Positions 33,881 through 42,800 of a stretch of DNA of 63,525 nt are shown in pieces. The notes under the pieces were generated by a model. It saw only the letters and a program-made list of their open reading frames with translations, made no database searches and was not told the origin of the DNA. The translations under genes were made by a program, and so were the position numbers. Within the stretch, counting starts at the first letter, position 1. Every line of letters begins with the position of its first letter. Origin of the DNA: Micromonospora rosaria (GTDB lineage Bacteria; Actinomycetota; Actinomycetes; Mycobacteriales; Micromonosporaceae). The stretch is taken from the NCBI RefSeq assembly GCF_001567585.1, contig NZ_LRQV01000024.1:1-63525 (forward strand), written 5' to 3'.

Positions 33881-34143
33881 CCTGGTCCGGCGGGTGTGCC
33901 TCCCTGGCCGGGTGGGTGCGCACGTCGGCGGATCGCGGTCAGCTCGGCGGATGGCAGTCTCCTGGGGCCGCGCGGCTCCACCGGCCGGGTCCGCTTCGTG
34001 ATCGGGACTCGGTGTCACGGGCGGTGGGTGCCCCGACGAGTGGGTCGGCTTCCCGCTGACGAGGTGTCGGACGGGTCGTTTCCACAGCCGGTCTTCGACG
34101 CCTCCGTCGACCGGGTGGTCGAGCGGCTGGCGGGTGGCGGGGT

Positions 34144-34167
34144 GGCGGTCCCATGGGCGGTCCCATG
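34144..34167 (+). repeat. two tandem copies of a 12-bp unit
   Basis: GGCGGTCCCATG is repeated exactly at 34144-34155 and 34156-34167, just inside the right inverted repeat. Confidence 0.85.
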
Positions 34168-34418
34168 GGCGGGGCAGCTCGAAAGGACGTCGATGAAGGT
34201 ACCCGGCGTCGAGCACCTGCTGATCGGCCGAGGGCAGCGGCGCAGCGGCCGTGAGCGCGGGGTCGCAGGCCACCGGCCACCGGACTACCGAGACGCGGGA
34301 CTGCCGGGCGCGGGCGTGTCGGGGCGCGGGGCGGTGGGTGCGGAGGCTGGTCCCGTCCGGGTGAATCGGGTGGGTGAGCGGGCCAGGCGTCGTCTCCGGG
34401 CGCGGTTGACTACAGGGT

Positions 34419-34901
34419 ATGGAGAGCGGCCGGCTGCGGCAGGTGTACGAGGAGGTGCTCGCGGAGGTCGACACCGGGGGGTTCGGGCCGCCGGCCGAGG
34501 GGGACCTCACCGCCGAGCAGATCGTGGCGCACCTGGTCGCCAACGACGAGTTGATGATCGAGGCGACGGAGGCGGTGCTGGCAGGTTCCCACTTCGCCTA
34601 CTACGACCTGCAGACCATCCACCGGCCGCAACTGGACGCCCTGGTCGCCGAGCACGGTGGGCTGACCGGGCTGGCGGCTCTGCTGCACGAGACCAGCCGG
34701 CAGCTCTGCGCGTTGGTGGAGCGGCTCGGGCCGGCGGCGCAGACCCCGGTGGAGACCCACCTGCGGGAGGGGTTCACGCTCGTCGTCGACGAGGTGCTGC
34801 CCTGGGAGCGCACCCTGGACCTGCACGCCCGGGTGCACCTGCCCGCCCACCTCGAGCAGTTGCGGGCGTTGCGCCCCGCCGGCGCCGCCCCGGCCGGCTG
34901 A
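34419..34901 (+). CDS. DinB/maleylpyruvate-isomerase-like four-helix protein
   Basis: The 160-residue protein has helices with LTAEQIVAHLVANDELMIEATEAVL and LTGLAALLHETSRQLCALVERLG, the pattern of DinB/YfiT-like bundles that include mycothiol-dependent maleylpyruvate isomerase. Such proteins often use mycothiol, the actinobacterial thiol, in transfer or isomerase reactions. The metal-binding triad is not clear: one His (in VAHLVAND) and a C-terminal His (ARVHLPAHLEQL) are candidates. The specific role is unknown. ATG at 34419 follows a weak upstream site. Confidence 0.6.
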   Translation: MESGRLRQVYEEVLAEVDTGGFGPPAEGDLTAEQIVAHLVANDELMIEATEAVLAGSHFAYYDLQTIHRPQLDALVAEHGGLTGLAALLHETSRQLCALVERLGPAAQTPVETHLREGFTLVVDEVLPWERTLDLHARVHLPAHLEQLRALRPAGAAPAG

Positions 34902-34935
34902 GGACCAGCGGGGCCACCGGGGCAGCGGGGGAGGC

Positions 34936-35901
34936 TCAGCGGCGGAAGGTCCGGCGGTAGGCCGACGGGCTCACCCCGATGCGCTGGTGCAGTTGCTGGC
35001 GGAACGCGGCGGCGGTGCCGAAGCCGGCCCGGTGCGCCACCTGGTCGACCGGCAGGTCGGTGGTCTCCAGCAGCAGCCGGGCGTGGTCGGTGCGCTGCTG
35101 CAACAGCCACTGCACCGGACTGAGCCCGGTCTCGGAGCGGAAGTGCCGGACGAAGGTACGCACGCTCATCCGGGCGTGCCCGGCCAGGTCGCGGAGGGTG
35201 AGGGGCTCGTGCAGCCGCTGCCGGGCCCACTCCCGGGTGGCGGCGACGCCGGTGCCGGGCCCCCGGGGGACCGGTCGCTCGATGTACTGCGCCTGCCCGC
35301 CGTCCCGCCACGCCGGCACCACGCAGCGCCGGGCCGCCCGGTTGGCGACCTCGCTGCCGTGGTCGGTCCGCACGACGTGCAGGCACAGGTCGATGCCGGC
35401 GGCCACCCCGGCCGAGGTGAGCACCGGGTCGTCGGCGAGGAAGAGCACGTCCGGGTCGAGGTCGACGTCCGGGTACAGGGCGCGGAAACGGTCCGCGTAC
35501 GCCCAGTGGGTGGTGGCCCGACGGCCGTTCAGCAGGCCGGCGGCGGCCAGCACGAACGCGCCGGTGCAGACCGACACGATCCGTGCGCCGCGTCGGTGCG
35601 CGGCCCGCAGCGCCGTCGCCACCTCCGTCTCGACGACGCCGTCGAGCAGCGCCGACCCGCCGTGCACCCCGGGCACCACCACCGTGCCGGCGGACTCGAC
35701 CAGCTCCAGGCCGTGGTCGGGCAGCACCCGGAAGCCGGCGCTGCTGCGTACCGGCCGGCCCCCGGCGGTGCAGACCCCGACCGTGTAGAGGCCGACCCCG
35801 TCGGCGGTACGGGCGGTGCTGAAGACCTGGGTGGCGGTGCCGAGGTCGAAGGCGACCACCTCGTCGACGACGAGCACGGCGACCTGGTGCGGGGCGGTCA
35901 T
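34936..35901 (-). CDS. GlxA-family AraC-type transcriptional regulator with DJ-1/PfpI domain
   Basis: The 321-residue protein joins an N-terminal DJ-1/PfpI-like domain (about 5-185, with the nucleophile-elbow-like IVSVCTGAFVLAAAGLL) to a C-terminal AraC DNA-binding domain with two helix-turn-helix motifs (LTLRDLAGHARMSVRTFVRHFRSETG and VDQVAHRAGFGTAAAFRQQLHQRIG). The first domain senses a metabolite in related regulators. It is divergent from an MFS transporter gene, which is its likely target. ATG 35901 starts the conserved MTAPHQVAVLV; a hyphenated palindrome lies just upstream. Confidence 0.88.
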   Translation of the reverse strand: MTAPHQVAVLVVDEVVAFDLGTATQVFSTARTADGVGLYTVGVCTAGGRPVRSSAGFRVLPDHGLELVESAGTVVVPGVHGGSALLDGVVETEVATALRAAHRRGARIVSVCTGAFVLAAAGLLNGRRATTHWAYADRFRALYPDVDLDPDVLFLADDPVLTSAGVAAGIDLCLHVVRTDHGSEVANRAARRCVVPAWRDGGQAQYIERPVPRGPGTGVAATREWARQRLHEPLTLRDLAGHARMSVRTFVRHFRSETGLSPVQWLLQQRTDHARLLLETTDLPVDQVAHRAGFGTAAAFRQQLHQRIGVSPSAYRRTFRR

Positions 35902-35910
35902 GGCCAGATT

Positions 35911-35922
35911 ATTGCGCACAAT
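35911..35922. promoter_or_regulatory. possible operator between the GlxA-type regulator and MFS gene
   Basis: ATTGCGCACAAT has 4-bp arms (ATTG/CAAT) and lies in the 70-nt divergent spacer. On the minus strand it overlaps the region expected for the regulator promoter, which would permit autoregulation. Confidence 0.3.
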
Positions 35923-35971
35923 GTCTTTCCGGCCACTCGTCGGCAGCCGGCGCGCTGATCAGACTCGGTCC

Positions 35972-37241
35972 GTGAACCGCTCCCGTCGTCTGCACCCGGC
36001 CTGGATCGTCGCCGCCGTCGCCTTCGTCGCGCTGGTCGGCGCCGCCGGGTTCCGGGCCACGCCCTCGGTGCTGATGCACCCGCTGCACGCCGAGTTCGGC
36101 TGGCCGCTGGCCACCATCTCCGCCGCCGTCTCGGTCAACCTCCTGCTGTACGGGGTGACCGCGCCCTTCGCCGCCGCCCTGATGGACCGCTTCGGCATCC
36201 GGCGGGTGGTGGCCGTCGCGCTGACCCTGGTCGCGTCGGGCAGCGGGTTGACCGTCTTCATGGGCTCCAGTTGGCAGTTGATCCTCTGCTGGGGCGTGCT
36301 GGTCGGGCTCGGTACCGGCTCGATGGCGCTGGCCTTCGTCGCCACGGTGACCGGGCGCTGGTTCGTCACGCGGCGCGGCCTGGTGACCGGGGTGCTCACC
36401 GCCGGTGGGGCCGCCGGGCAGCTCGTCTTCCTGCCCCTGCTCGCCGTGCTGGTCGCCGACCACGGCTGGCGGGCGGCGGCGCTGGTCGTCACCGTGGCCG
36501 CGCTGGCCGTCGTACCCCTGGTGGTCTGGCTGCTGCGTGAGCACCCGGCGGACCTCGGCCTGCCGGCCTACGGGGCGACGGAGGTCGTGCCGCCCGCGCC
36601 GGTCACCGGCGGGGCGGCGTCCCGGGCGCTCGGTGCGCTCGCCACCGCCGCCCGGACCCGGCCGTTCTGGCTGCTCGCCGGCGGCTTCGCGATCTGCGGC
36701 GCGACCACCAACGGCCTGGTGGGTACGCACTTCGTGCCGGCCGCGCACGACCACGGCATGCCGCAGACGACCGCCGCCGGGCTGCTCGCCCTGGTCGGGC
36801 TCTTCGACATCGTCGGCACGATCGCGTCCGGCTGGCTCACCGACCGGGTGGACAGCCGGCTCCTGCTCGGCGCGTACTACGGGCTGCGCGGGCTCTCCCT
36901 GCTGGTGCTGCCGAGCCTCTTCGCCGCCACCGCCGAGCCGAGCATGCTGGTCTTCATCGTCTTCTACGGGCTGGACTGGGTGGCCACCGTCCCGCCGACG
37001 GTGGCGCTGTGCCGGGAGTACTTCGGCGCGGCCGGCGCGGTGGTCTTCGGCTGGGTCTTCGCCGCGCACCAGGTCGGGGCGGCGATCGCCGCGACCGGGG
37101 CGGGGCTGGTCCGGGACTCCCTCGGCGACTACGCGCTCGCCTGGTACGGGGCCGGGGGCCTGGCCATCGGCGCCGCCGTCCTCTCCCTGCTGCTGCGTCG
37201 CCGGGAGCCGGTGCCGGTACCGGTGCCCGTGCCCGCCGGGG

Positions 37242-37258
<17 letters not shown>
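35972..37258 (+). CDS. MFS transporter
   Basis: The 428-residue protein has 12 predicted membrane helices and the MFS loop motif between helices 2 and 3 (AALMDRFGIRRVVAVAL), repeated in the second half as SGWLTDRVDSRLLLGAYYG. It resembles the monocarboxylate/oxalate-formate type (FWLLAGGFAICGATTNGLVGTHFVP). The substrate is unknown. The tail ends in a Pro-Val repeat (EPVPVPVPVPAG). It is divergent from the GlxA-type regulator, its probable controller, and its last 17 nt overlap the convergent DUF427 gene. Confidence 0.85.
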
Positions 37259-37526
<268 letters not shown>

Positions 37527-37532
37527 GACGTC

Positions 37533-37538
37533 AGCCTA
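37533..37538 (-). promoter_or_regulatory. DUF427 gene -10 box (leaderless)
   Basis: Reading the minus strand, TAGGCT is followed by 6 nt and ATG at 37526, matching the TANNNT plus 6-8 nt spacing seen at several other genes of this window. Confidence 0.5.
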
Positions 37539-37588
37539 TGTCGCCCCGCCCGCCCCGGCCAGGCGCGCGACTGCGGACCGGTGACCGG

Positions 37589-38059
37589 TCAGGTGGCGGG
37601 CTCCGGGTCGGTCACGTCGGCGACCGTGGCGTCGAGGTGGGCCAGCGCCGCGTCCGCGTCGACGGCGACGGCGACCCCGTGCTCACCGGCGCCGAGGGTG
37701 ATCTCCCGGCCGACCAGCCGCTCGTCGGCGACCACCGGCCACGCGGTGGTCGAGCCGAACGGGGTGATCGTGCCGCGGGCGTAGCCGGTCGCCGCGCGGG
37801 CCGCCTCGGCGTCCGGCATGGACAGCCGGTTCACCGCCAGCAGGGTCCGCAGCTTGGGCCAGGAGATCACCCGGTCGCCGGGGGTGAGCACGAACAGGTG
37901 GTCGTCCGGACCCCGGCGGACCACGATGGTCTTCACCACGTCGGGCACGGCCACCCCACGGGCCGCCGCCGCTTCCGCCAGGCTGCGCACCGGGCCGTGC
38001 CGGATCACCCGGTACGGCAGGCCGGAGGCGTCGAGGGCGGTGAACGCGGGCGTCGACAT
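37589..38059 (-). CDS. ybaK: YbaK/EbsC-type aminoacyl-tRNA deacylase
   Basis: The 156-residue protein has the YbaK/ProX editing-domain pattern: VPDVVKTIVVRRGPDDHLFVLTPGDRVISWPKLRTLL, with the conserved Lys that activates substrate, then GSTTAWPVVADERLVGREITLGAGEHGVAV. The family hydrolyses mischarged tRNA such as Cys-tRNA(Pro). The ATG at 38059 lies 6 nt behind a minus-strand TAGCGT (38066-38071), again a leaderless layout. It is divergent from the FAD oxidoreductase gene, with 96 nt between. Confidence 0.85.
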   Translation of the reverse strand: MSTPAFTALDASGLPYRVIRHGPVRSLAEAAAARGVAVPDVVKTIVVRRGPDDHLFVLTPGDRVISWPKLRTLLAVNRLSMPDAEAARAATGYARGTITPFGSTTAWPVVADERLVGREITLGAGEHGVAVAVDADAALAHLDATVADVTDPEPAT

Positions 38060-38065
38060 GCGCCC

Positions 38066-38071
38066 ACGCTA
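38066..38071 (-). promoter_or_regulatory. YbaK gene -10 box (leaderless)
   Basis: On the minus strand TAGCGT precedes ATG (38059) by 6 nt. Confidence 0.5.
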
Positions 38072-38143
38072 GCCGATCCGGGGCGGGGGCGACTCGGGCC
38101 CGACACCGGCGACAAATGCACCCGGATCGGGGCGTCGGGTGCT

Positions 38144-38149
38144 TACAGT
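38144..38149 (+). promoter_or_regulatory. FAD oxidoreductase -10 box (leaderless)
   Basis: TACAGT is followed by 6 nt and ATG at 38156. No clear -35 box is seen, and no ribosome site exists. Confidence 0.5.
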
Positions 38150-38155
38150 GATCAC

Positions 38156-39553
38156 ATGAGTGCGGTACGTGCCGGACGGTCGGTCGACCACGACCGGGCG
38201 GTGGACCTGCTGCGGCGTTCGTACGCGACGGTGCCCGCCGGGGAACCCGTCCGTCTGGCGAAGCGCACCTCGAACCTGTTCCGCCCCCGGGCCGCGCCCC
38301 GGGCACCGGGGCTGGACGTCACCGGCCTGGGCGGGGTGCTCGCCGTCGACCCGGTCGCCCGGACCGCCGACGTGCAGGGCATGTGCACCTACGAGGACCT
38401 GGTCGACGCCACCCTGGCGCACGGGCTGATGCCGCTGGTGGTGCCGCAGTTGCGCACCATCACGCTGGGCGGGGCGGTGACCGGGCTGGGGATCGAGTCC
38501 ACCTCGTTCCGCAACGGCCTGCCGCACGAGTCGGTCGTCGAGATGGACGTGCTCACCGGCGCCGGTGAGCTGGTCACCGCCCGGCCCGACGGGGAGCACG
38601 CGGACCTCTTCGCCGCCTTCCCGAACTCCCTGGGCAGCCTCGGGTACGCCACCCGGCTGCGCATCGAGCTCCAGCCGGTCCGCCGGTACGTGGCGCTGCG
38701 CAACGTCCGGTTCCGTCGGCTGGCGGAGTTGGCCGACGCGATCGACGAGATCACCCGTACCCGCTCCTGGGCGGGGGTGGCGGTCGACGCCCTGGACGGG
38801 GTGATGTTCAGCCCCGGCGAGGCGTACCTGGCCCTGGGGACCTTCACCGACGAGGCCGAGCGGGTCGGCGACTACACCGGCCAGGCCATCTACTACCGGT
38901 CGCTGCGCACCCGGACCCACGACGCCCTGCGCACCCACGACTACCTGTGGCGCTGGGACACCGACTGGTTCTGGTGCTCGGCGGCGTTCGGCGTGCAGCA
39001 CCCGGTCCTGCGCCGGCTCTGGCCGGCCCGCTGGCGGCGCAGCGACGTCTACCACCGGCTGGTCCGCTTCGAGCACCGGCACCGGGTGGCCGCCCGGATC
39101 GACCGGCTGCGCGGCCAGCCACCCCGGGAACGGGTGGTCCAGGACGTGGAGGTCCCGGTGGCGCGGACCGCGGAGTTCCTGCACTGGTTCGCCGCGACGG
39201 TGGGGATGAGCCCGGTCTGGCTCTGCCCGTTGCGGCTGCGCGAGCCGGCCGGGCCGTCGTCCGCCCGGTCCTGGCCGCTCTACCCGCTCCAGCCGGGGCG
39301 GACCTACGTCAACGTCGGGTTCTGGGGCAGCGTGCCGATCGCCCGGGGCGCCGCCGACGGCGACGTCAACCGGGCGATCGAGGCGACCGTGGCCCGGTTG
39401 GGCGGCCACAAGTCGCTCTACTCCGACGCCTACTACGACCGGGAGTCCTTCGACCGGCTCTACGGCGGCGCGACCTGGCGCGCCGTGCGGGAGCGGTACG
39501 ACCCGGACCACCGGCTCACCGGACTGTACGAGAAGGCGGTGACACGACGATGA
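38156..39553 (+). CDS. FAD-binding oxidoreductase of 10-methyl fatty acid synthesis (BfaA/TmsA-like)
   Basis: The 465-residue protein has an FAD-binding PCMH-type N-terminal domain (LDVTGLGGVLAVDPVARTADVQGMCTYEDLVDATLAHGLMPLVVP, then TLGGAVTGLGIESTSFRNGLPHESVVEMDVL) and a C-terminal domain ending YDPDHRLTGLYEKAV, like plant DWARF1/DHCR24-type reductases. It overlaps the stop/start (ATGA) of a cyclopropane synthase-type methyltransferase. This pair matches the mycobacterial BfaA-BfaB (TmsA-TmsB) system, in which the methyltransferase adds a methylene at C10 of oleoyl chains and this flavoprotein reduces it to 10-methyl stearate. Function is inferred from the pairing and domain types. Confidence 0.8.
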   Translation: MSAVRAGRSVDHDRAVDLLRRSYATVPAGEPVRLAKRTSNLFRPRAAPRAPGLDVTGLGGVLAVDPVARTADVQGMCTYEDLVDATLAHGLMPLVVPQLRTITLGGAVTGLGIESTSFRNGLPHESVVEMDVLTGAGELVTARPDGEHADLFAAFPNSLGSLGYATRLRIELQPVRRYVALRNVRFRRLAELADAIDEITRTRSWAGVAVDALDGVMFSPGEAYLALGTFTDEAERVGDYTGQAIYYRSLRTRTHDALRTHDYLWRWDTDWFWCSAAFGVQHPVLRRLWPARWRRSDVYHRLVRFEHRHRVAARIDRLRGQPPRERVVQDVEVPVARTAEFLHWFAATVGMSPVWLCPLRLREPAGPSSARSWPLYPLQPGRTYVNVGFWGSVPIARGAADGDVNRAIEATVARLGGHKSLYSDAYYDRESFDRLYGGATWRAVRERYDPDHRLTGLYEKAVTRR

Positions 39554-40893
39554 GCGTGACCGAACGGGAACCCGGCCCGGCGAGTGTCCCCGGCAGCCCA
39601 CCGACGCCCGGCCGGCGGCCCCGGGCCACCGTCGCGGACGTGATCCGCACGATGACCGACGGGGACCTGCCGGTCCGGGTGAGCGGGTACGACGGCAGCG
39701 CGGTCGGCTCGGCGCAGCACGGGATCACCCTGGCGGTGCGCTCCGAGCGGGGGCTGTCGTACCTGCTCACCGCCCCCGGTGACCTGGGCATGGCGCGCGC
39801 GTACGTCAGCGGTGACCTGGCCCTGGAGGGGGTCCACCCGGGCGACCCGTACGAGGCGCTGCGGCTGCTCAAGGACGAGGTGCGGCTGCGTACCCCGGCG
39901 GTGACCGAGGTGGTGGAACTGGTCCGCCGGCTGGGCTGGGAACGGCTGCTGCCGCCCCCGCCGCCCCCGCAGGAGGCGCTGCCCCGCTGGCGACGGGTGC
40001 TGCGCGGGCTGCGGCACTCCCGGGTCCGGGACAGCTCGGCGATCTCCCACCACTACGACGTCTCGAACGCCTTCTACGAGCGGGTGCTCGGCCCGTCGAT
40101 GACGTACACCTGCGCGGTCTACCGCAGTCCCGACGACACCCTGGAGCAGGCCCAGGCGGCCAAGTACGACCTGGTCGCGCAGAAGCTCGCGCTGACCCCG
40201 GGGATGCGCCTGCTCGACGTGGGCTGCGGCTGGGGCGGCATGGTCCGGCACGCCGCCCGGGAGTACGGCGTGCGGGCGCTCGGCGTGACGCTGTCCCGGG
40301 CGCAGGCGCAGTGGGCGCGGGCGGCGATCGAGCGGGAGGGGCTGACCGACCTGGCCGAGGTCCGGCACCTGGACTACCGGGACGCCCCGGCCGAGCAGTT
40401 CGACGCGATCTCCTCGATCGGGCTGACCGAGCACATCGGGGTCCGCAACTACCCGGCGTACTTCGCCGCGCTGCGCGACCGGCTGCGCCCCGGGGGCCGG
40501 CTGCTCAACCACTGCATCACCCGCGTGGACAACCGGGCCCCGCACCGCTCCGGCGCGTTCATCGACCGGTACGTCTTCCCGGACGGCGAGCTGGCCGGCC
40601 CCGGCCGGCTGATCGGCGAACTGCACGACGTCGGCGTGGAGGTGCAGCACGAGGAGAACCTGCGCCGGCACTACGCGCTGACCCTGGCCGCCTGGTGCCG
40701 CAACCTGGCGGCCAACTGGGACGCCTGCGTCGCCGAGGTGGGGGCGGGCACCGCCCGGGTCTGGGGCCTCTACATGGCCGGCTCGCGGCTCGCCTTCGAA
40801 CGCAACGGCATCCAGTTGCACCAGGTGCTCGCCACCCGGACCGGGCCGGCGGGGGAACACGACTACCCGTTGCGTCCCGACTGGACCCCGTGA
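39550..40893 (+). CDS. cyclopropane-fatty-acid-synthase-type methyltransferase (BfaB/TmsB-like)
   Basis: The 447-residue protein has an N-terminal lipid-interacting domain (about 25-150) and a methyltransferase domain with motif I LLDVGCGWGGMV (about 218-230). Other family marks are ISHHYDVSNAFYERVLGPSMTYTCAVY, SSIGLTEHIGVRNYPAYF and HCITRVDN, whose Glu, His and Cys line the active site of cyclopropane synthases. With the upstream flavoprotein it probably forms 10-methyl branched lipids rather than cyclopropanes. ATG overlaps the previous stop by ATGA. The reaction uses S-adenosylmethionine and unsaturated phospholipid chains at the membrane. Confidence 0.88.
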   Translation: MSVTEREPGPASVPGSPPTPGRRPRATVADVIRTMTDGDLPVRVSGYDGSAVGSAQHGITLAVRSERGLSYLLTAPGDLGMARAYVSGDLALEGVHPGDPYEALRLLKDEVRLRTPAVTEVVELVRRLGWERLLPPPPPPQEALPRWRRVLRGLRHSRVRDSSAISHHYDVSNAFYERVLGPSMTYTCAVYRSPDDTLEQAQAAKYDLVAQKLALTPGMRLLDVGCGWGGMVRHAAREYGVRALGVTLSRAQAQWARAAIEREGLTDLAEVRHLDYRDAPAEQFDAISSIGLTEHIGVRNYPAYFAALRDRLRPGGRLLNHCITRVDNRAPHRSGAFIDRYVFPDGELAGPGRLIGELHDVGVEVQHEENLRRHYALTLAAWCRNLAANWDACVAEVGAGTARVWGLYMAGSRLAFERNGIQLHQVLATRTGPAGEHDYPLRPDWTP

Positions 40894-41295
40894 CGAGCGC
40901 TGCGCCGGCAGGAGTAGGCGGCGGGTCGACGGGGTACTGGCGGTCGATGTCCTGCCGCCTCCGACCACCCACCCCCACCCGACGCCGCCCGGTGGGTTGA
41001 GCCGATGACCCGTTTCCTGTGCTGGCTGATCGGCCGACCGGAGACGCCTCCCGTCCCGGTGCACTCCGTACCCCGTCCGCCCTGCACCCCGCGCCGCCGG
41101 CACCGCCGCCGGACCCGCCGTCCCCGGGCCGGTTTCCGGCTGCCCCGCTCACCCTGGAACCGGTCCGCCGAGCGGTAGCCGCCGGCCGCGCACCACCCGG
41201 CCGGTGTGATCTACCGCCCGGCCCGGCTCCGGCCGAACCGGCCGTCACCCGCTGCGCCTAGGGTGGAGGGCGCAGGTGGCGACGGGGGAGATGCT
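40894..41295. other. spacer after the lipid operon
   Basis: A 57-codon frame from ATG 41005 to TAG 41178 encodes a very basic Pro/Arg-rich peptide with one hydrophobic start (MTRFLCWLIG). I cannot distinguish it from chance in DNA of this composition. No recognisable third gene of the 10-methyl fatty acid cluster (tmsC) is present. GGGGGAG near 41284 serves the next gene. Confidence 0.3.
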
Positions 41296-42735
41296 GTGCG
41301 TAACCATCCGGCGGTGGTGCTGGTCGCCGTGCTGCTGTCCACCATCCTGTTGCCGGTCTCGTTGACCGGCGCGTCGGTGGCGCTGCCGGACATCGGGCGT
41401 GACCTCGACGCCGGGCTGGCCGCCGTGCAGTGGGTGGTGAACGGCTACAACGCGACCTTCGCGGCCTGCATGCTCGCCGCCGGTGCCCTCGCCGACCTGT
41501 TCGGCCGGCGTCTGCTGTTCGCCGTCGGGGTCGCCCTCTACGCCGGCTGCGGCCTGGCCGGGGCGTTCGCCACCGACATCGTGCTGCTCGACCTGGCCCG
41601 TGCCCTCGCCGGGGTGGGGGCCGCCGCCGCCGCGACCAGCGCCGGAGGGCTCCTCGCCGAGTCCTTCCCCGGCCGGGCGCGGGCCCGCGTGTTTGGCCTG
41701 TTCGGTACGGCGCTCGGGGTGGGGCTGGCGTTCGGCCCGTCCGTCGCCGGGCTGCTGATCGAGGGCTTCGGCTGGCGGGCGGTCTTCGCCGGCCCGGCGC
41801 TGCTGGCGCTGGTCGTGCTCGGCCTGACGCCGTTGCTGCCCGAGTCCCGGCAGCCGCACCGGGGGCGGATCGACTGGCTGGGCGCGGTCACCTTCACCGG
41901 GGCTTTGCTGCTGGGCATCGTCGGTTTCGTGCAGGGCCCGGAGACCGGCTGGACCGACCCGGCCATCGTGCTCGCCTTCGCCGGCTCCGTCCTGCTGCTG
42001 GCCGCCTTCGTCCGGGTCGAGCGGCGACGGCCGGACCCGATGTTCGACCTGGCGCTGCTGGCCCGGCCCCGGTTCGTCGGCATCCTGCTCGCGGCGGCCA
42101 CCATCGTCGCCGTCCTGGTCCCGCTGCTGGTGTACCTGCCGTCGTACCTGACCACGGTGGTCGGGCTGGGGCCCGGCGCGGCCGGTGCCACGCTGATCCT
42201 GCTGACCGCCCCGACGCTGGTGCTGCCCCTGCTCGGCGCGGCGCTGGTCCGGCGGGTGGGCGCCCCGGTGGTGATCGTGACCTCGGTGGCGGTGGTCGCC
42301 GTCGGCGCGGCTTGGACGACGGTGATCGGGCCGGACAGCGCCCCGCTGTCGCTGGCGGCGCCGCTGCTCACCATGGGGGTCGGCGTCGGCCTGTCGATGG
42401 GGCTGCTGGACGGGCTGGCCATCGGCAGCGTGGAACCGGCCCGCGCGGCGACCGGCGCCGCCATGATCAACACTGCCCGGCTGGCCAGCGAGACGGTCGC
42501 CATCGCGGTGGTCGGCGCGGTGCTGGCGACCACGACCGGCGGGCGGCTCGCCGACCCCGGGTTCACCGGTGGCCTGCACGCCGTCCTCTGGACCATGGCC
42601 GGGGTGGCCCTGCTCGCGGTCGGCGTCGTCACCCTGCTGGTCCGCGACCGCGCCGCCGCGCCACCCCCGCCCGCGCCCGCCGCGACCCCCGACCCGCCGG
42701 TCGCCGCCACGCCGCCCGGGGAACGACCGCGGTAG
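41296..42735 (+). CDS. DHA2-type MFS drug transporter (14 helices)
   Basis: The 479-residue protein has about 14 membrane helices. Motif A is GALADLFGRRLLFAVG after helix 2, and motif C-like sequence GTALGVGLAFGPSVAGLLIEGFGWRAVF marks drug/proton antiporters. The 14-helix plan and AVQWVVNGYNATFAACMLAAG at helix 1-2 fit the DHA2 family (EmrB/QacA type), which exports drugs or metabolites. A Pro/Ala-rich tail follows. GTG 41296 has GGGGGAG upstream. No TetR- or MarR-type regulator is adjacent. Confidence 0.88.
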   Translation: MRNHPAVVLVAVLLSTILLPVSLTGASVALPDIGRDLDAGLAAVQWVVNGYNATFAACMLAAGALADLFGRRLLFAVGVALYAGCGLAGAFATDIVLLDLARALAGVGAAAAATSAGGLLAESFPGRARARVFGLFGTALGVGLAFGPSVAGLLIEGFGWRAVFAGPALLALVVLGLTPLLPESRQPHRGRIDWLGAVTFTGALLLGIVGFVQGPETGWTDPAIVLAFAGSVLLLAAFVRVERRRPDPMFDLALLARPRFVGILLAAATIVAVLVPLLVYLPSYLTTVVGLGPGAAGATLILLTAPTLVLPLLGAALVRRVGAPVVIVTSVAVVAVGAAWTTVIGPDSAPLSLAAPLLTMGVGVGLSMGLLDGLAIGSVEPARAATGAAMINTARLASETVAIAVVGAVLATTTGGRLADPGFTGGLHAVLWTMAGVALLAVGVVTLLVRDRAAAPPPPAPAATPDPPVAATPPGERPR

Positions 42736-42786
42736 GCCCTCCGGCGGTTGCCGGCCCGGCGTGCGGGCGGATCGCGGGTCGGCCGC

Positions 42787-42792
42787 TATCGT
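42787..42792 (+). promoter_or_regulatory. Cas4-like gene -10 box
   Basis: TATCGT is followed by 8 nt and ATG at 42801, a leaderless or very short leader arrangement. Confidence 0.5.
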
Positions 42793-42800
42793 GGCGGGTC

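Larger units (their letters stand above)
33745..34189. repeat. perfect 20-bp inverted repeat flanking a 405-bp insert
   Basis: CGTCCTTTCGAGCTGCCCCG at 33745-33764 recurs as its exact reverse complement at 34170-34189. The enclosed 405 bp has no gene. A MITE-like element or decayed insertion sequence is possible; no clear target-site duplication flanks it. Confidence 0.7.
33645..34418. other. 774-nt non-coding region with inverted and tandem repeats
   Basis: Open frames here look non-coding. The region holds a perfect 20-bp inverted repeat (33745-33764 and 34170-34189), six copies of an 8-bp unit (33833-33880) and a doubled 12-bp unit (34144-34167). No gene or RNA is recognised. The structure suggests a small mobile-element remnant (MITE-like) or a large hairpin-forming insert; see the separate repeat entries. 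Confidence 0.6.

Noticed and set aside
41005..41178. 57-codon basic peptide after the lipid operon, considered as a tmsC equivalent
   Set aside because: Known TmsC is a membrane protein; this frame has only a short hydrophobic start and is otherwise Arg/Pro-rich.
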